From: Gallaecimonas sp. GXIMD4217 | Lineage (GTDB): Bacteria; Pseudomonadota; Gammaproteobacteria; Enterobacterales; Gallaecimonadaceae | NCBI RefSeq assembly: GCF_038087665.1 | Contig: NZ_CP149925.1 | Coordinates: 2,170,870-2,234,869 of the forward strand | Reading direction: 5' to 3' | Length of the DNA: 64,000 nucleotides | Part shown: one piece after another, positions 1 through 7,170 of the stretch | Layout of the letters: each line of letters opens with the position of its first letter | How positions within the stretch are numbered: position 1 is the stretch's first letter | Notes under the pieces: model-generated | What the model was told of the DNA's origin: nothing | Databases searched by the model: none | Seen by the model: only the letters and a program-made list of their open reading frames with translations | Translations under genes and position numbers: made by a program

Positions 1-834
1 AGCATTGAGCGCCGGCTGATGCCCGACGACGGTGGCCGCTACCTGCTCTGGCTGCTGCTGCCGCTGTGCTGGCTGGCCTTTCGCCGTGGCCTGATGGTGG
101 TGGCCCTGGTGCTGGTGCTGCCGCTGCCAAGCCCGGCGGCCACCCTCTGGCAGAACGACAACCAACAGGCCCACGGCCAGTACCAGCTCGGCCGCTACGA
201 GCAGGCCGCCGGGGCCTTTGCCGATGCCAGGTGGCAGGCCGCCGCGCTCTATCGCGCCGAGCAGTACCGGGCGGCCGCCGAGATCTGGGCCCAATTCGAC
301 GAGGCCGACGGCCATTACAACAGGGGCAACGCTCTGGCCTTGGCCGGCGAGCTGGAAGCAGCCAAGGCCGCCTACCAGGCCGCCCTCGGGCTTCAGCCCG
401 ACCATGAAGACGCCGAATACAACCTCAGGCTCCTGGAGCAACAACAGCAACAACAAAACCAGGGTGCTCAGCAGGAGCAGCAGCAGAGCCAGTCCGACCA
501 GGACAGCCAGGCCGAGCCGCAGCCCGATACTCCCGACAACAAGATTCCCGAAGACGGCGAACAGACCGAGCAGCCGCAGTCCCAAAGCCAGCGGCCCGAG
601 CAGGGCCAGCAGCCGGAGCAGCAGCCCCAGGGCGCCGACAACCAGGGAGACGACAGGGCCAGCCGCCAGGGTGGCCGCGAGGCCGAGGGCGGTGGCGACG
701 ACCAGCCCCTGGCCCTGAGCACCGAGGCGGTGCTGGACGCCGTCAACGACGATCCCGGCCACCTCCTCCAGGAAAAAATGCGCCGTGCCTACGAGGCCCG
801 GCAACAGCGGCAAACGGAAGAAGAACAATGGTAA
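1..834 (+). CDS. BatB/BatC-like VWA-TPR protein, C-terminal part (5' end outside window)
   Basis: The reading frame is open from base 1, so the true start and any von Willebrand A domain lie upstream. What is visible: a hydrophobic segment with an arginine break (LLLPLCWLAFRRGLMVVALV), then a periplasmic part with TPR-like helices (YNRGNALALAGELEAAKAAY, about residues 100-140 of the visible part). A long Gln/Glu/Ser/Pro-rich low-complexity tail follows. In BatABCD (aerotolerance-type) operons a VWA protein with a C-terminal TPR extension precedes batD, and here the stop overlaps the next start by 7 bases. The family assignment rests on this layout and the following BatD. The low-complexity tail is typical of these proteins. 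The partner and exact role are unproven. Confidence 0.7.
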   Translation, partial: SIERRLMPDDGGRYLLWLLLPLCWLAFRRGLMVVALVLVLPLPSPAATLWQNDNQQAHGQYQLGRYEQAAGAFADARWQAAALYRAEQYRAAAEIWAQFDEADGHYNRGNALALAGELEAAKAAYQAALGLQPDHEDAEYNLRLLEQQQQQQNQGAQQEQQQSQSDQDSQAEPQPDTPDNKIPEDGEQTEQPQSQSQRPEQGQQPEQQPQGADNQGDDRASRQGGREAEGGGDDQPLALSTEAVLDAVNDDPGHLLQEKMRRAYEARQQRQTEEEQW

Positions 835-2414
835 TGCGCACATGCCTGCTGCTGGCGGCCCTGCTGGCCAGCCTGTCGACCCTGGCCGCCAGCAAGGTCA
901 CCGCCAATCTGGACAGGACCCGGATCCCGATCAACGAGTCCGTGGTCCTGGAAATCGAGGCAGACGACAACCTGCCCGGCAGCGCCTTGGATCTCAGCCC
1001 CCTGGAAGCGGACTTCCAGGTGGGCCGCAGCACCCTGTCCCGGGCGGCCCGCCTCAGCGGCAACGGCATGCAGGAGATCACCCGCTGGCGCATCAACCTG
1101 ACCCCCAGGCGCAGGGGCAAGCTGCTGGTGCCCTCCCTGACCGTCGCCGAACTGGTCACGGCCCCCATCAAGCTGGAGGTGGTGGCCAAGGACGCCGCCA
1201 AGGCCCCGGATCTGCTGCTGCAGGTGGAAACCAGCAGCGACACCGCCTACGTGGGGGCGCAGCTGGGCTACACGGTGCGGCTGCTGGTGGCCCGGGATCT
1301 CAAGTCCGGCCAGCTATCGGCCCCGGCCATGGCCAACGCCGAGCTGCGCATGCTGGGCAAGGAAACCGAAAGCCAGACCACCCACCGGGGCCGCAACTAC
1401 AAGGTCTTCACCCGGGAATACGCCATCTTCCCCCACCAGGCCGGCACCGCCCTGATCGAAGGCCCGGTATTCGAGGGCGAACTGTTCGAACAGGACGCCC
1501 GCGGCTTCTACCAGACCCGCGAGGTCAGCAAGGTGGCCCCGCCCACCCAGGTGGTGGTCAAGGCGGCTCCGGCCGGCAACCAGCCCTGGCTGCCGGCCCT
1601 GGAGCTGCAGCTGGAGGAGCGCTGGTCCAAGGATCCCGGCCAGTGGCAGGTGGGCGAGCCCATCACCCGCACCCTGGTGCTGACCGCCAAGGGCACCCAG
1701 GCCTCGGCGCTGCCGCCCCTGGATTTTCAGAGCCCGGCCGGCTTCAAGCGCTACCCGGATGAGAACCAACGCGATTCCTTCTTCAAGGATGGCTGGCTCC
1801 ATGCCCAGCAGCTGCTGTCCATCGCCCTGGTGCCCACCCAGGCCGGCGAGCTGGTGCTGCCGGCCGTGGACGTGACCTGGTTCGATATCCAGAGCGGCGA
1901 CTACAAGACCCAGCGGCTGCCCGAGCAGGTGCTGACCATTGCCCCCGGCCAGGAGGCCGAGGCCCTGGTGGCCGACAAGCCCGAGGTGGTGGCAAGCACC
2001 GACGCCGGCTTCTGGCCCTGGCTGAGCGCCTTGCTGGCGATGGGTTGGGCCGGCTCCGGCTACATGGTGCTGCGTGGACGCCGCCAGGCGCTGGCGCAGC
2101 AGCAGGCCGAGGACGACAGCCCGGGCTGGCTTTCCCTGCGCCACGCCCTGCTCTCCCACGATGCCGACCGCGCCGCCCAGGCGCTGCTGTCCTGGGCCAG
2201 GGACAGGTACCAGATCCATTCCCTGGAGGCCCTGGCCGAGCACCTGGACAGCCAGGCCCTGGGCCAGGCCATGGCCGAGCTGCAACGGCACCGCTTCGAC
2301 CGCCAAAAGAGCGGCTGGGATGGCCGGCGCATCCTCGACGCCCTGAGCGAGGCCAGGAAGAAAAAGCCCGCCCCCCTGCCGGGGGACGGGCTCTATGCGC
2401 ACCTGAAACTGTAA
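828..2414 (+). CDS. batD: BatD-family protein (oxygen tolerance / protein BatD)
   Basis: 528 aa. An N-terminal Sec signal peptide (LLLAALLASLSTLAAS) precedes an extracytoplasmic beta-sandwich region with the opening SKVTANLDRTRIPINESVVL, which is how BatD proteins begin. A single membrane span lies near residues 395-415 (WPWLSALLAMGWAGSGYMVL), followed by a cytoplasmic tail. BatD is the large membrane-anchored partner of the VWA proteins BatA/BatB; its molecular role remains unclear. The start overlaps the upstream gene, which implies translational coupling. The last ten codons and stop are the first copy of a 50-bp tandem repeat that continues past the gene. Confidence 0.85.
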   Translation: MVMRTCLLLAALLASLSTLAASKVTANLDRTRIPINESVVLEIEADDNLPGSALDLSPLEADFQVGRSTLSRAARLSGNGMQEITRWRINLTPRRRGKLLVPSLTVAELVTAPIKLEVVAKDAAKAPDLLLQVETSSDTAYVGAQLGYTVRLLVARDLKSGQLSAPAMANAELRMLGKETESQTTHRGRNYKVFTREYAIFPHQAGTALIEGPVFEGELFEQDARGFYQTREVSKVAPPTQVVVKAAPAGNQPWLPALELQLEERWSKDPGQWQVGEPITRTLVLTAKGTQASALPPLDFQSPAGFKRYPDENQRDSFFKDGWLHAQQLLSIALVPTQAGELVLPAVDVTWFDIQSGDYKTQRLPEQVLTIAPGQEAEALVADKPEVVASTDAGFWPWLSALLAMGWAGSGYMVLRGRRQALAQQQAEDDSPGWLSLRHALLSHDADRAAQALLSWARDRYQIHSLEALAEHLDSQALGQAMAELQRHRFDRQKSGWDGRRILDALSEARKKKPAPLPGDGLYAHLKL

Positions 2415-2565
2415 GCCCTCCTTGACTTGCGGGGGACGGGCTCCAGGCGCACCTGAAACTGTAAGCCCTCCTTACTTGCGGGGGACGGGCTCCATGCCCA
2501 CCTGAAGCTGTAAGCCCTCCTTATTTTGCGGGGGCGGGCTCCATGCCTACCTGAAGCTGTAAGCC
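2381..2565 (+). repeat. Four-copy ~50-bp tandem repeat spanning the batD stop codon
   Basis: Copies start at 2381, 2431, 2480 and 2530 (periods 50, 49, 50; the last is partial). Each contains the batD tail read as GLxAHLKL-stop or close to it (GGLHAYLKL in copy 4). Differences between copies include synonymous changes (aaa/aag Lys, gcg/gcc Ala). Each unit junction can also pair AGCCC with a downstream GGGCT, giving a run of small hairpins. Only copy 1 is in the gene. The rest lie between the stop and the convergent asnA terminator. Confidence 0.9.
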
Positions 2566-2570
2566 TCGAC

Positions 2571-2600
2571 AGGCCCGCCCTGGCGGGCCTGGCCTTTTCA
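2571..2600. terminator. Convergent batD/asnA intrinsic terminator
   Basis: Perfect 9-bp stem aggcccgcc/ggcgggcct with a 2-base apparent loop, followed by GGCCTTTTC. It sits exactly between the convergent batD and asnA genes. The T tract is short, so termination may be modest. Confidence 0.55.
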
Positions 2601-3563
2601 GGCCACCGCCTCCAGCCCGGCCGCCAGGGCAATGCGTGGCGCCTGGGTCTGCTCGATATGCTCCAGCCCCAGCAGCGCCATGGCCAGGCGGCCCTGGCCT
2701 ATGCCGCCGCCCACCGTCTGCGGCAGGGCGCCGGCCATCAGCGCCCGGTGCCAGGGGCTGGCGGGCACCCCGGCCTCGCCGAACTGGCGCGCCATGGCCT
2801 CGGCATCGACGCGGATGCCCATGGACGACAGCTCCAGGGCCCGGCCCAGGGGCGGGTGCCAGATCAGGATGTCGCCGTTCAGGCCGCCGCCCAGCTCGGT
2901 ATGGCTGCTCCAGTCGTCATAGTCCGGGGCCCTGTCGTCGTGGGGCCGGCCGTCGCCCAGCTCGCCGCCGATACCGATCAGAAATACCGCCCCCAGCTCC
3001 CGGCAGATGGCGTCCTCCCGCGCCTTGGCGCTGAGCCCGGGATAGCGGCGGCGCAGCGCCTCGCTGCACACGAAGTGGATATGCTGTGGCAGCCGAGGCT
3101 CATGGCCGAGCCGGTCGCTGAGTTCGAGATCCACCTCGCGAAAAGCGCCGTAGATGGCCTCCACCCTGGCCCTGAGTCCCGCCAGGCTGCGCTCGTCCTG
3201 GTGGATCACCTGCTCCCAGTCCCATTGCTCCACCAGCAGGCTGTGCAGGGGGCCGGTGCTGGCCTCGTCGGCGCGTATGGCCTTCATGTCGGTGATCAGG
3301 CCCTGGCCGGCCTCGAATGCCAGCTGGCCCAGGGCGGCCCGCTTCCACTTGGCCAGGGAGTGGACCACCTGGTATTCCCGCTCCGGTGCTTCCTTGGGGC
3401 AAAAGGCCACCGGTCGCTCGGTGCCGCTCAGGCCGTCCTGCATGCCGGAGTCGCCCTCCAGGAACAGGGGTGCCTGGACGGGAGTCAGCCGCAGGGCCCG
3501 GCACAGGGCCTGTTGGGTGAGGGACTTGACGAGGTGCAGTTGCTGTTGGTGTTGCTGGCTCAT
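2598..3563 (-). CDS. asnA: Aspartate--ammonia ligase (asparagine synthetase A)
   Basis: 321 aa, close to the usual 330. Makes asparagine from aspartate, ammonia and ATP (to AMP and PPi) in the cytoplasm. Recognisable family blocks are VVHSLAKWKR, the PLHSLLVEQWDWEQVI segment, IHFVCSEALRRRYPGL, GAVFLIGIGG, RAPDYDDWS, LNGDILIW, LSSMGIRVDA and the C-terminal PQTVGGGIGQGRLAMALL. It is divergent from asnC, its usual regulator. The ATG at 3563 has a GGAGAG element immediately upstream. The gene ends inside the shared terminator with batD. Confidence 0.97.
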   Translation of the reverse strand: MSQQHQQQLHLVKSLTQQALCRALRLTPVQAPLFLEGDSGMQDGLSGTERPVAFCPKEAPEREYQVVHSLAKWKRAALGQLAFEAGQGLITDMKAIRADEASTGPLHSLLVEQWDWEQVIHQDERSLAGLRARVEAIYGAFREVDLELSDRLGHEPRLPQHIHFVCSEALRRRYPGLSAKAREDAICRELGAVFLIGIGGELGDGRPHDDRAPDYDDWSSHTELGGGLNGDILIWHPPLGRALELSSMGIRVDAEAMARQFGEAGVPASPWHRALMAGALPQTVGGGIGQGRLAMALLGLEHIEQTQAPRIALAAGLEAVA

Positions 3564-3622
3564 GGCTCTCTCCTGTGCGTTTTTTATAAAACTACAGGCG
3601 ATGGCGGGACTTTTTAAACAGC

Positions 3623-3651
3623 TTGAAAGAGAGAATTGATAGTGCGATAAG
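3623..3651 (+). promoter_or_regulatory. Candidate sigma-70 promoter for asnC in the asnA-asnC divergent region
   Basis: TTGAAA (3623-3628), 17-bp spacer, GATAAG (3646-3651) in an AT-rich island inside otherwise GC-rich DNA. The 143-bp asnA-asnC gap is the expected location of AsnC binding, but I cannot name an AsnC site with confidence. Confidence 0.35.
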
Positions 3652-3706
3652 AAATAAAAAATGAAACGGCAAATTTAGATTGGTTTCCAAAATCGAGAGC
3701 CTGAAT

Positions 3707-4183
3707 ATGAGCGCAGACTTTCAGATCGACAAGCTGGACAAGGCCATACTGGAGCTGCTGATCCAGGACGCCCGCATCTCCTACCAGGAAATCGCCCGCC
3801 GCCTGGACGTCAGCGGCCCCACAATCCATATCCGCATCAACAAGATGCGCTACGCCGGCGTCATCACCGGCACCCGCATGGATGTCAACGTGGCCCTGTT
3901 GGGCTACAGCGTCTGCGCCTTTGTCGGCATCAACCTGATCAACGCCAGGGATTACCCCAGGGTATTGGCCAAGCTCGAGAAGCTGCCCCAGGTGGTGGAG
4001 GCCCACTACACCACCGGCCAGTATTCCATCTTTGCCAAGGTCCAGCTCAAGTCCACCCGGGATCTGCACCTGTTCCTGGTGGAAGGGCTCCAGGCCATCC
4101 CCCAGATCCAGTCCACCGAGACCTTTATCTCCCTGGACACCCCCATCGACAGGCCGCTGCCCATGGACGTGCTGCTGGAGTAA
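3707..4183 (+). CDS. asnC: AsnC, Lrp/AsnC-family regulator of asnA
   Basis: 158 aa from the ATG at 3707, chosen because GAGAG lies 7 bases upstream and homology begins at FQIDKLDKAILELL. A possible ATG at 3680 lacks a ribosome site. The N-terminal winged helix-turn-helix (ISYQEIARRLDVSGPTIHIR) is followed by the RAM/Lrp ligand-binding alpha-beta sandwich with the AsnC signatures EAHYTTGQYSIFAKV and IQSTETFISL. AsnC senses asparagine and activates asnA. The divergent pairing with asnA supports this specific member rather than generic Lrp. Confidence 0.95.
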   Translation: MSADFQIDKLDKAILELLIQDARISYQEIARRLDVSGPTIHIRINKMRYAGVITGTRMDVNVALLGYSVCAFVGINLINARDYPRVLAKLEKLPQVVEAHYTTGQYSIFAKVQLKSTRDLHLFLVEGLQAIPQIQSTETFISLDTPIDRPLPMDVLLE

Positions 4184-4262
4184 CGCAATAATCAGGGCTA
4201 TCGACGCTAGGGGTCCCATTTTGCAGCGAAAGGAATTTCTCAAGGCGCCGGTCCCTAGGGGC

Positions 4263-4772
4263 ATGGCGACTAAACAACGACGATTCGAAGCCCTGGTGGC
4301 CGCCCTGCACGGCGACCTCTACCGGTACGGGCTTTGGCTGACCAACGACGCATCGGTATCGGAAGATCTGGTGCAGGAAACCTTCCTCAGGGCATGGAAG
4401 TCATTGGACTCCCTGAAAGACGAGAAGGCCGCCAAGGCGTGGCTGATCACCATCCTCAGGCGCGAAAACGCCCGCCGTTTCGAGCGCAAGCGGTTCGACA
4501 TGAGCGAGTATGACGAGGCCAGGGTCGAAGACACCACCAGCACCGGCCAGGAGGGGCAGTTCTCGCAGCTGGAGTTGCGCCGGCAGATCAGCCGCCTGGA
4601 GGCGGAATACCGGGAACCGCTGGTACTGCAGGTGCTTTTTGGCTACAGCGGGGAAGAAATCGCCCAGATGCTGGATCTCAATAAGAACACCGTGATGACC
4701 CGCTTGTTCCGCGCCCGGAACAAGCTCAAGGAGGCTCTCAATGAGCCCCAGGCAGAGAAGAGAGTGCGATGA
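4263..4772 (+). CDS. ECF-type RNA polymerase sigma factor
   Basis: 169 aa. Region 2 (LYRYGLWLTNDASVSEDLVQ ETFLRAW, about residues 17-45) binds core RNA polymerase and the -10 element. Region 4 (LFGYSGEEIAQMLDLNKNTV, about 122-142) is a helix-turn-helix for the -35. No region 1.1 or 3 is present. The ATG at 4263 gives a normal ECF N-terminus but has no well-spaced ribosome site; a TTG at 4221 in the same frame is possible. The stop overlaps the next gene as ATGA. That gene is a membrane protein of a type paired with such sigmas, so activity is probably held by an anti-sigma factor. The target regulon is unknown. Confidence 0.85.
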   Translation: MATKQRRFEALVAALHGDLYRYGLWLTNDASVSEDLVQETFLRAWKSLDSLKDEKAAKAWLITILRRENARRFERKRFDMSEYDEARVEDTTSTGQEGQFSQLELRRQISRLEAEYREPLVLQVLFGYSGEEIAQMLDLNKNTVMTRLFRARNKLKEALNEPQAEKRVR

Positions 4773-5488
4773 TGAACGATCTGGAATTCAGGCGAGCGGT
4801 CTATGAAGATCCCAACAACCTGGGCCCCGAAGCCCAGGCCGTTGCCGACAGTTCAGACGCCAATCGCCATTTCGTCAACGAGATACAGGAGCTGGACAAG
4901 GCCCTGGCCGGCGCCATGGCGGTGGAGGTACCGCCCAACCTGGCCGACCGCATCCTGCTCAACCAGACCCTGGGTGAATTCGAGCGCCGCCAGCAAAGGC
5001 GCAGCCGCTGGCAGCTGGCCATTGCCGCCTCCCTGGCCTTCGTGGTCGGTGGCCTGATGACCTTCATGGGCCTCAACCGCAGCCCCCTGGGCTACGGCGG
5101 CCACGCCCTGGCCCATGTCTACCACGAGGCCGGCATGCTGGATCAGGTGGACGAAAACGTGACCCTGGCCGCCTTCAACAAGAAGCTGGCCAGTTACGGC
5201 GCCAGGCTCACCGGCGACATAGGCCATATCTATTTCGCCAACCATTGCGACTTCCAGGGGGTTCGCGGCCTGCACGCCATCATCCAGGGCGAACAGGGCC
5301 GGATCACCGTGTTCGTGATTTCGGACAAGGTCCGCACCGGCAATGAGCAGGCCCATTTCGCCGACCACCGCTTCGACGGCCTGGCCGAGAAGCTGGGCAG
5401 TCACCAGGTGATCTTCATCGGCGAAAAGGGGGAGCCCCTGGACAAGTTCGAACGGCGCTTCAAGGAGCAACTGCAGCGGCAAATCTGA
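4769..5488 (+). CDS. DUF3379-family membrane protein, probable anti-sigma factor
   Basis: 239 aa. A cytoplasmic N-terminus (1-80), one membrane span (about 82-102, AIAASLAFVVGGLMTFMGL) and a periplasmic C-terminal domain. This is a single-pass anti-sigma arrangement, and the gene is fused by a 4-base overlap to the ECF sigma gene. DUF3379 proteins are repeatedly found in this position. A direct sigma-binding motif is not visible, so the anti-sigma role is inferred from position and topology. A strong terminator closes the two-gene unit. Confidence 0.75.
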   Translation: MMNDLEFRRAVYEDPNNLGPEAQAVADSSDANRHFVNEIQELDKALAGAMAVEVPPNLADRILLNQTLGEFERRQQRRSRWQLAIAASLAFVVGGLMTFMGLNRSPLGYGGHALAHVYHEAGMLDQVDENVTLAAFNKKLASYGARLTGDIGHIYFANHCDFQGVRGLHAIIQGEQGRITVFVISDKVRTGNEQAHFADHRFDGLAEKLGSHQVIFIGEKGEPLDKFERRFKEQLQRQI

Positions 5489-5502
5489 TATCTTGCCCCC
5501 AT

Positions 5503-5538
5503 AAGCGCATCGGCCTTGGGTCGATGCGCTTTTCTGTT
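5503..5538 (+). terminator. Terminator of the sigma/anti-sigma operon
   Basis: Perfect 10-bp stem aagcgcatcg/cgatgcgctt, 9-base loop, then TTCTGTT. It lies 14 bases after the stop at 5488. Confidence 0.8.
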
Positions 5539-5588
5539 ACTATCCTGTTGCAAAAGCACACAATGACAACGACATAAAGGAGTTTGAT

Positions 5589-7031
5589 GTGCCTATCATC
5601 ATCACCTTCCTGGCCTATCTGCTGCTGCTGCTGAGCCTGGGGCTGCTGGCCTACAGGAAAACGGACGACTTCTCGGACTATGTCCTCGGCGGCCGCAAGA
5701 TGGGACCGGCCGTCACCGCCCTTTCCGCCGGGGCCTCCGACATGAGCGGCTGGCTGCTGCTGGGCCTGCCCGGCGCCGTCTACCTGTCCGGCATTTCGGA
5801 GATCTGGCTGGGCCTGGGCCTGGTGATCGGGGCCTATATCAACTGGCTGCTCATCGCCAAGCGGCTGCGCATCTATACCTACCACACCGATGACGCCCTG
5901 ACCCTGCCCGACTTCCTTGGCAAGCGCTTCGGCGAGAAGAGCCAGGGCATCCGCGCCATTTCCGCCCTGACCATACTGCTGTTCTTCACCTTCTACACCT
6001 CCGCCGGCCTGGTGGGGGGCGCCAAGCTGTTCGAACAGGTCTTCGAGCTGCCCTACTACTGGGCGCTGGTCATTGGCGGCGGCGTCATCGTCTCCTACAC
6101 CTTCGTGGGCGGCTTCTTCGCGGTATGCTGGACCGATTTCTTCCAGGGCCTGTTGATGCTGCTGGCGCTGCTGCTGGTGCCGGCCGTGGTGCTGTCCAGC
6201 CTGGGCGGCGCCGGCCAGGTGGAGCAGGATCTGGCCAGCCTGCATCCGGAGCTGCTGGACGTCTGGCACGGCGCCAGCCTGGTGGGCATCGTCTCCCTGC
6301 TGGCCTGGGGCCTGGGCTATTTCGGCCAGCCCCACATCCTGGCCCGCTTCATGGCCATCGAGAGCCCCCAGGCGGTGCCCAGCTCCCGCCGCATCGCCAT
6401 GGGCTGGATGGTGCTGGCCCTGGTCGGTGCCGTACTGACCGGCCTGGCCGGCCGCCTCTACTTCGAAGGCAGCCCCCTGGAGGACGCCGAAACGGTGTTC
6501 ATCTTCCTGTCCCAAGCGCTGTTCAGCCCCTGGGTGGCCGGCATCATAGTGGCGGCCATACTGTCCGCCATCATGTCCACCGTCGATTCCCAGCTGCTGA
6601 TCTGCTCCTCGGTGTTGACCGACGACATCTACAAGCCCTGGCTGCGTCCCAAGGCCTCGGACAAGGAGCTGATGTGGGTGGGCCGTTTCGGGGTGCTGGC
6701 CGTGGCCGTGGTGGCCATGGTCATCGCCGCCAACCCGGAAAGCACCGTGCTGGAGCTGGTCGGTTACGCCTGGGCCGGCTTCGGTTCCGCCTTCGGCCCT
6801 GTGGTGATCCTGAGCCTGTTCTGGCGCCGCTTCAACCTGGCCGGCGCCCTGGCCACCATCATCACCGGCGCCCTGGTGGTGGTGCTCTGGCCCATGCTCG
6901 GCACCGAGCTGTACGAAATGGTGCCCGGCTTCGGCCTGGCGTTGCTGGCCGGCATCGTCGCCAGCCTGATCACCCCCGCGCCCAGCGCACAGGTGCAACA
7001 GACCTTCGACGAGGTCAGGGCCCAGCTCTAG
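5589..7031 (+). CDS. putP: Sodium/proline symporter PutP (copy 1)
   Basis: 480 aa, SSS family, about 13 membrane segments. The GTG start at 5589 is set by AAGGAG with a 6-base spacer. Sodium- and proline-site signatures are present: ALSAGASDMSGWLLLGLPGA in TM2 and ILSAIMSTVDSQLLICSS in TM9. GLGYFGQPHILARFMA and YAWAGFGSAFGPVVI are also typical of PutP. It imports proline with Na+ across the inner membrane. It is monocistronic between two terminators. A second, diverged PutP lies at 46394-47917, and putA is not in the window. Other SSS substrates cannot be excluded, but the TM2 signature favours proline. Confidence 0.88.
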   Translation: MPIIITFLAYLLLLLSLGLLAYRKTDDFSDYVLGGRKMGPAVTALSAGASDMSGWLLLGLPGAVYLSGISEIWLGLGLVIGAYINWLLIAKRLRIYTYHTDDALTLPDFLGKRFGEKSQGIRAISALTILLFFTFYTSAGLVGGAKLFEQVFELPYYWALVIGGGVIVSYTFVGGFFAVCWTDFFQGLLMLLALLLVPAVVLSSLGGAGQVEQDLASLHPELLDVWHGASLVGIVSLLAWGLGYFGQPHILARFMAIESPQAVPSSRRIAMGWMVLALVGAVLTGLAGRLYFEGSPLEDAETVFIFLSQALFSPWVAGIIVAAILSAIMSTVDSQLLICSSVLTDDIYKPWLRPKASDKELMWVGRFGVLAVAVVAMVIAANPESTVLELVGYAWAGFGSAFGPVVILSLFWRRFNLAGALATIITGALVVVLWPMLGTELYEMVPGFGLALLAGIVASLITPAPSAQVQQTFDEVRAQL

Positions 7032-7055
7032 GGACACCGCGCCACCACTCAGCGC

Positions 7056-7085
7056 AAAAGGCGTACACTTGTACGCCTTTTCTAT
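7056..7085 (+). terminator. putP terminator
   Basis: Perfect 11-bp stem aaaaggcgtac/gtacgcctttt with a 4-base loop and a following TTTTC tract. Confidence 0.85.
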
Positions 7086-7120
7086 TTCATTTCCATGACG
7101 TTCTGCTACCATCGCGCGCA

Positions 7121-7137
7121 GGTCTGCTGAGCGGACC
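7121..7137. promoter_or_regulatory. Palindrome upstream of fadL, possible operator
   Basis: GGTCTGCTGAGCGGACC: two 8-base arms around a central G with 7 of 8 positions paired, 33 bases before the fadL ATG. It is not a canonical FadR site, because the core lacks the GGTCnGACC spacing seen at fadE. It could bind another regulator or form a leader hairpin. Confidence 0.35.
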
Positions 7138-7170
7138 CTCTAACAAGTTGCGCTAATAGAGATAATACCG

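Noticed and set aside
2381-2565. The 50-bp repeat as a CRISPR array
   Set aside because: Units are directly contiguous with no unique spacers, there are only four, and no cas gene is present.
2526-3617. 363-codon plus-strand frame opposite asnA
   Set aside because: asnA on the minus strand has full-length family motifs; the antisense frame has none.
5460-7112. 550-codon minus-strand frame opposite putP
   Set aside because: Composition (Gly/Gln/His runs) is the complement of hydrophobic codons in putP; no ribosome site or family motif.
7121-7137. FadR operator at fadL
   Set aside because: The half-sites GGTC and GACC are 9 bases apart, not 1 as in the FadR core, so it was kept only as an unassigned palindrome.
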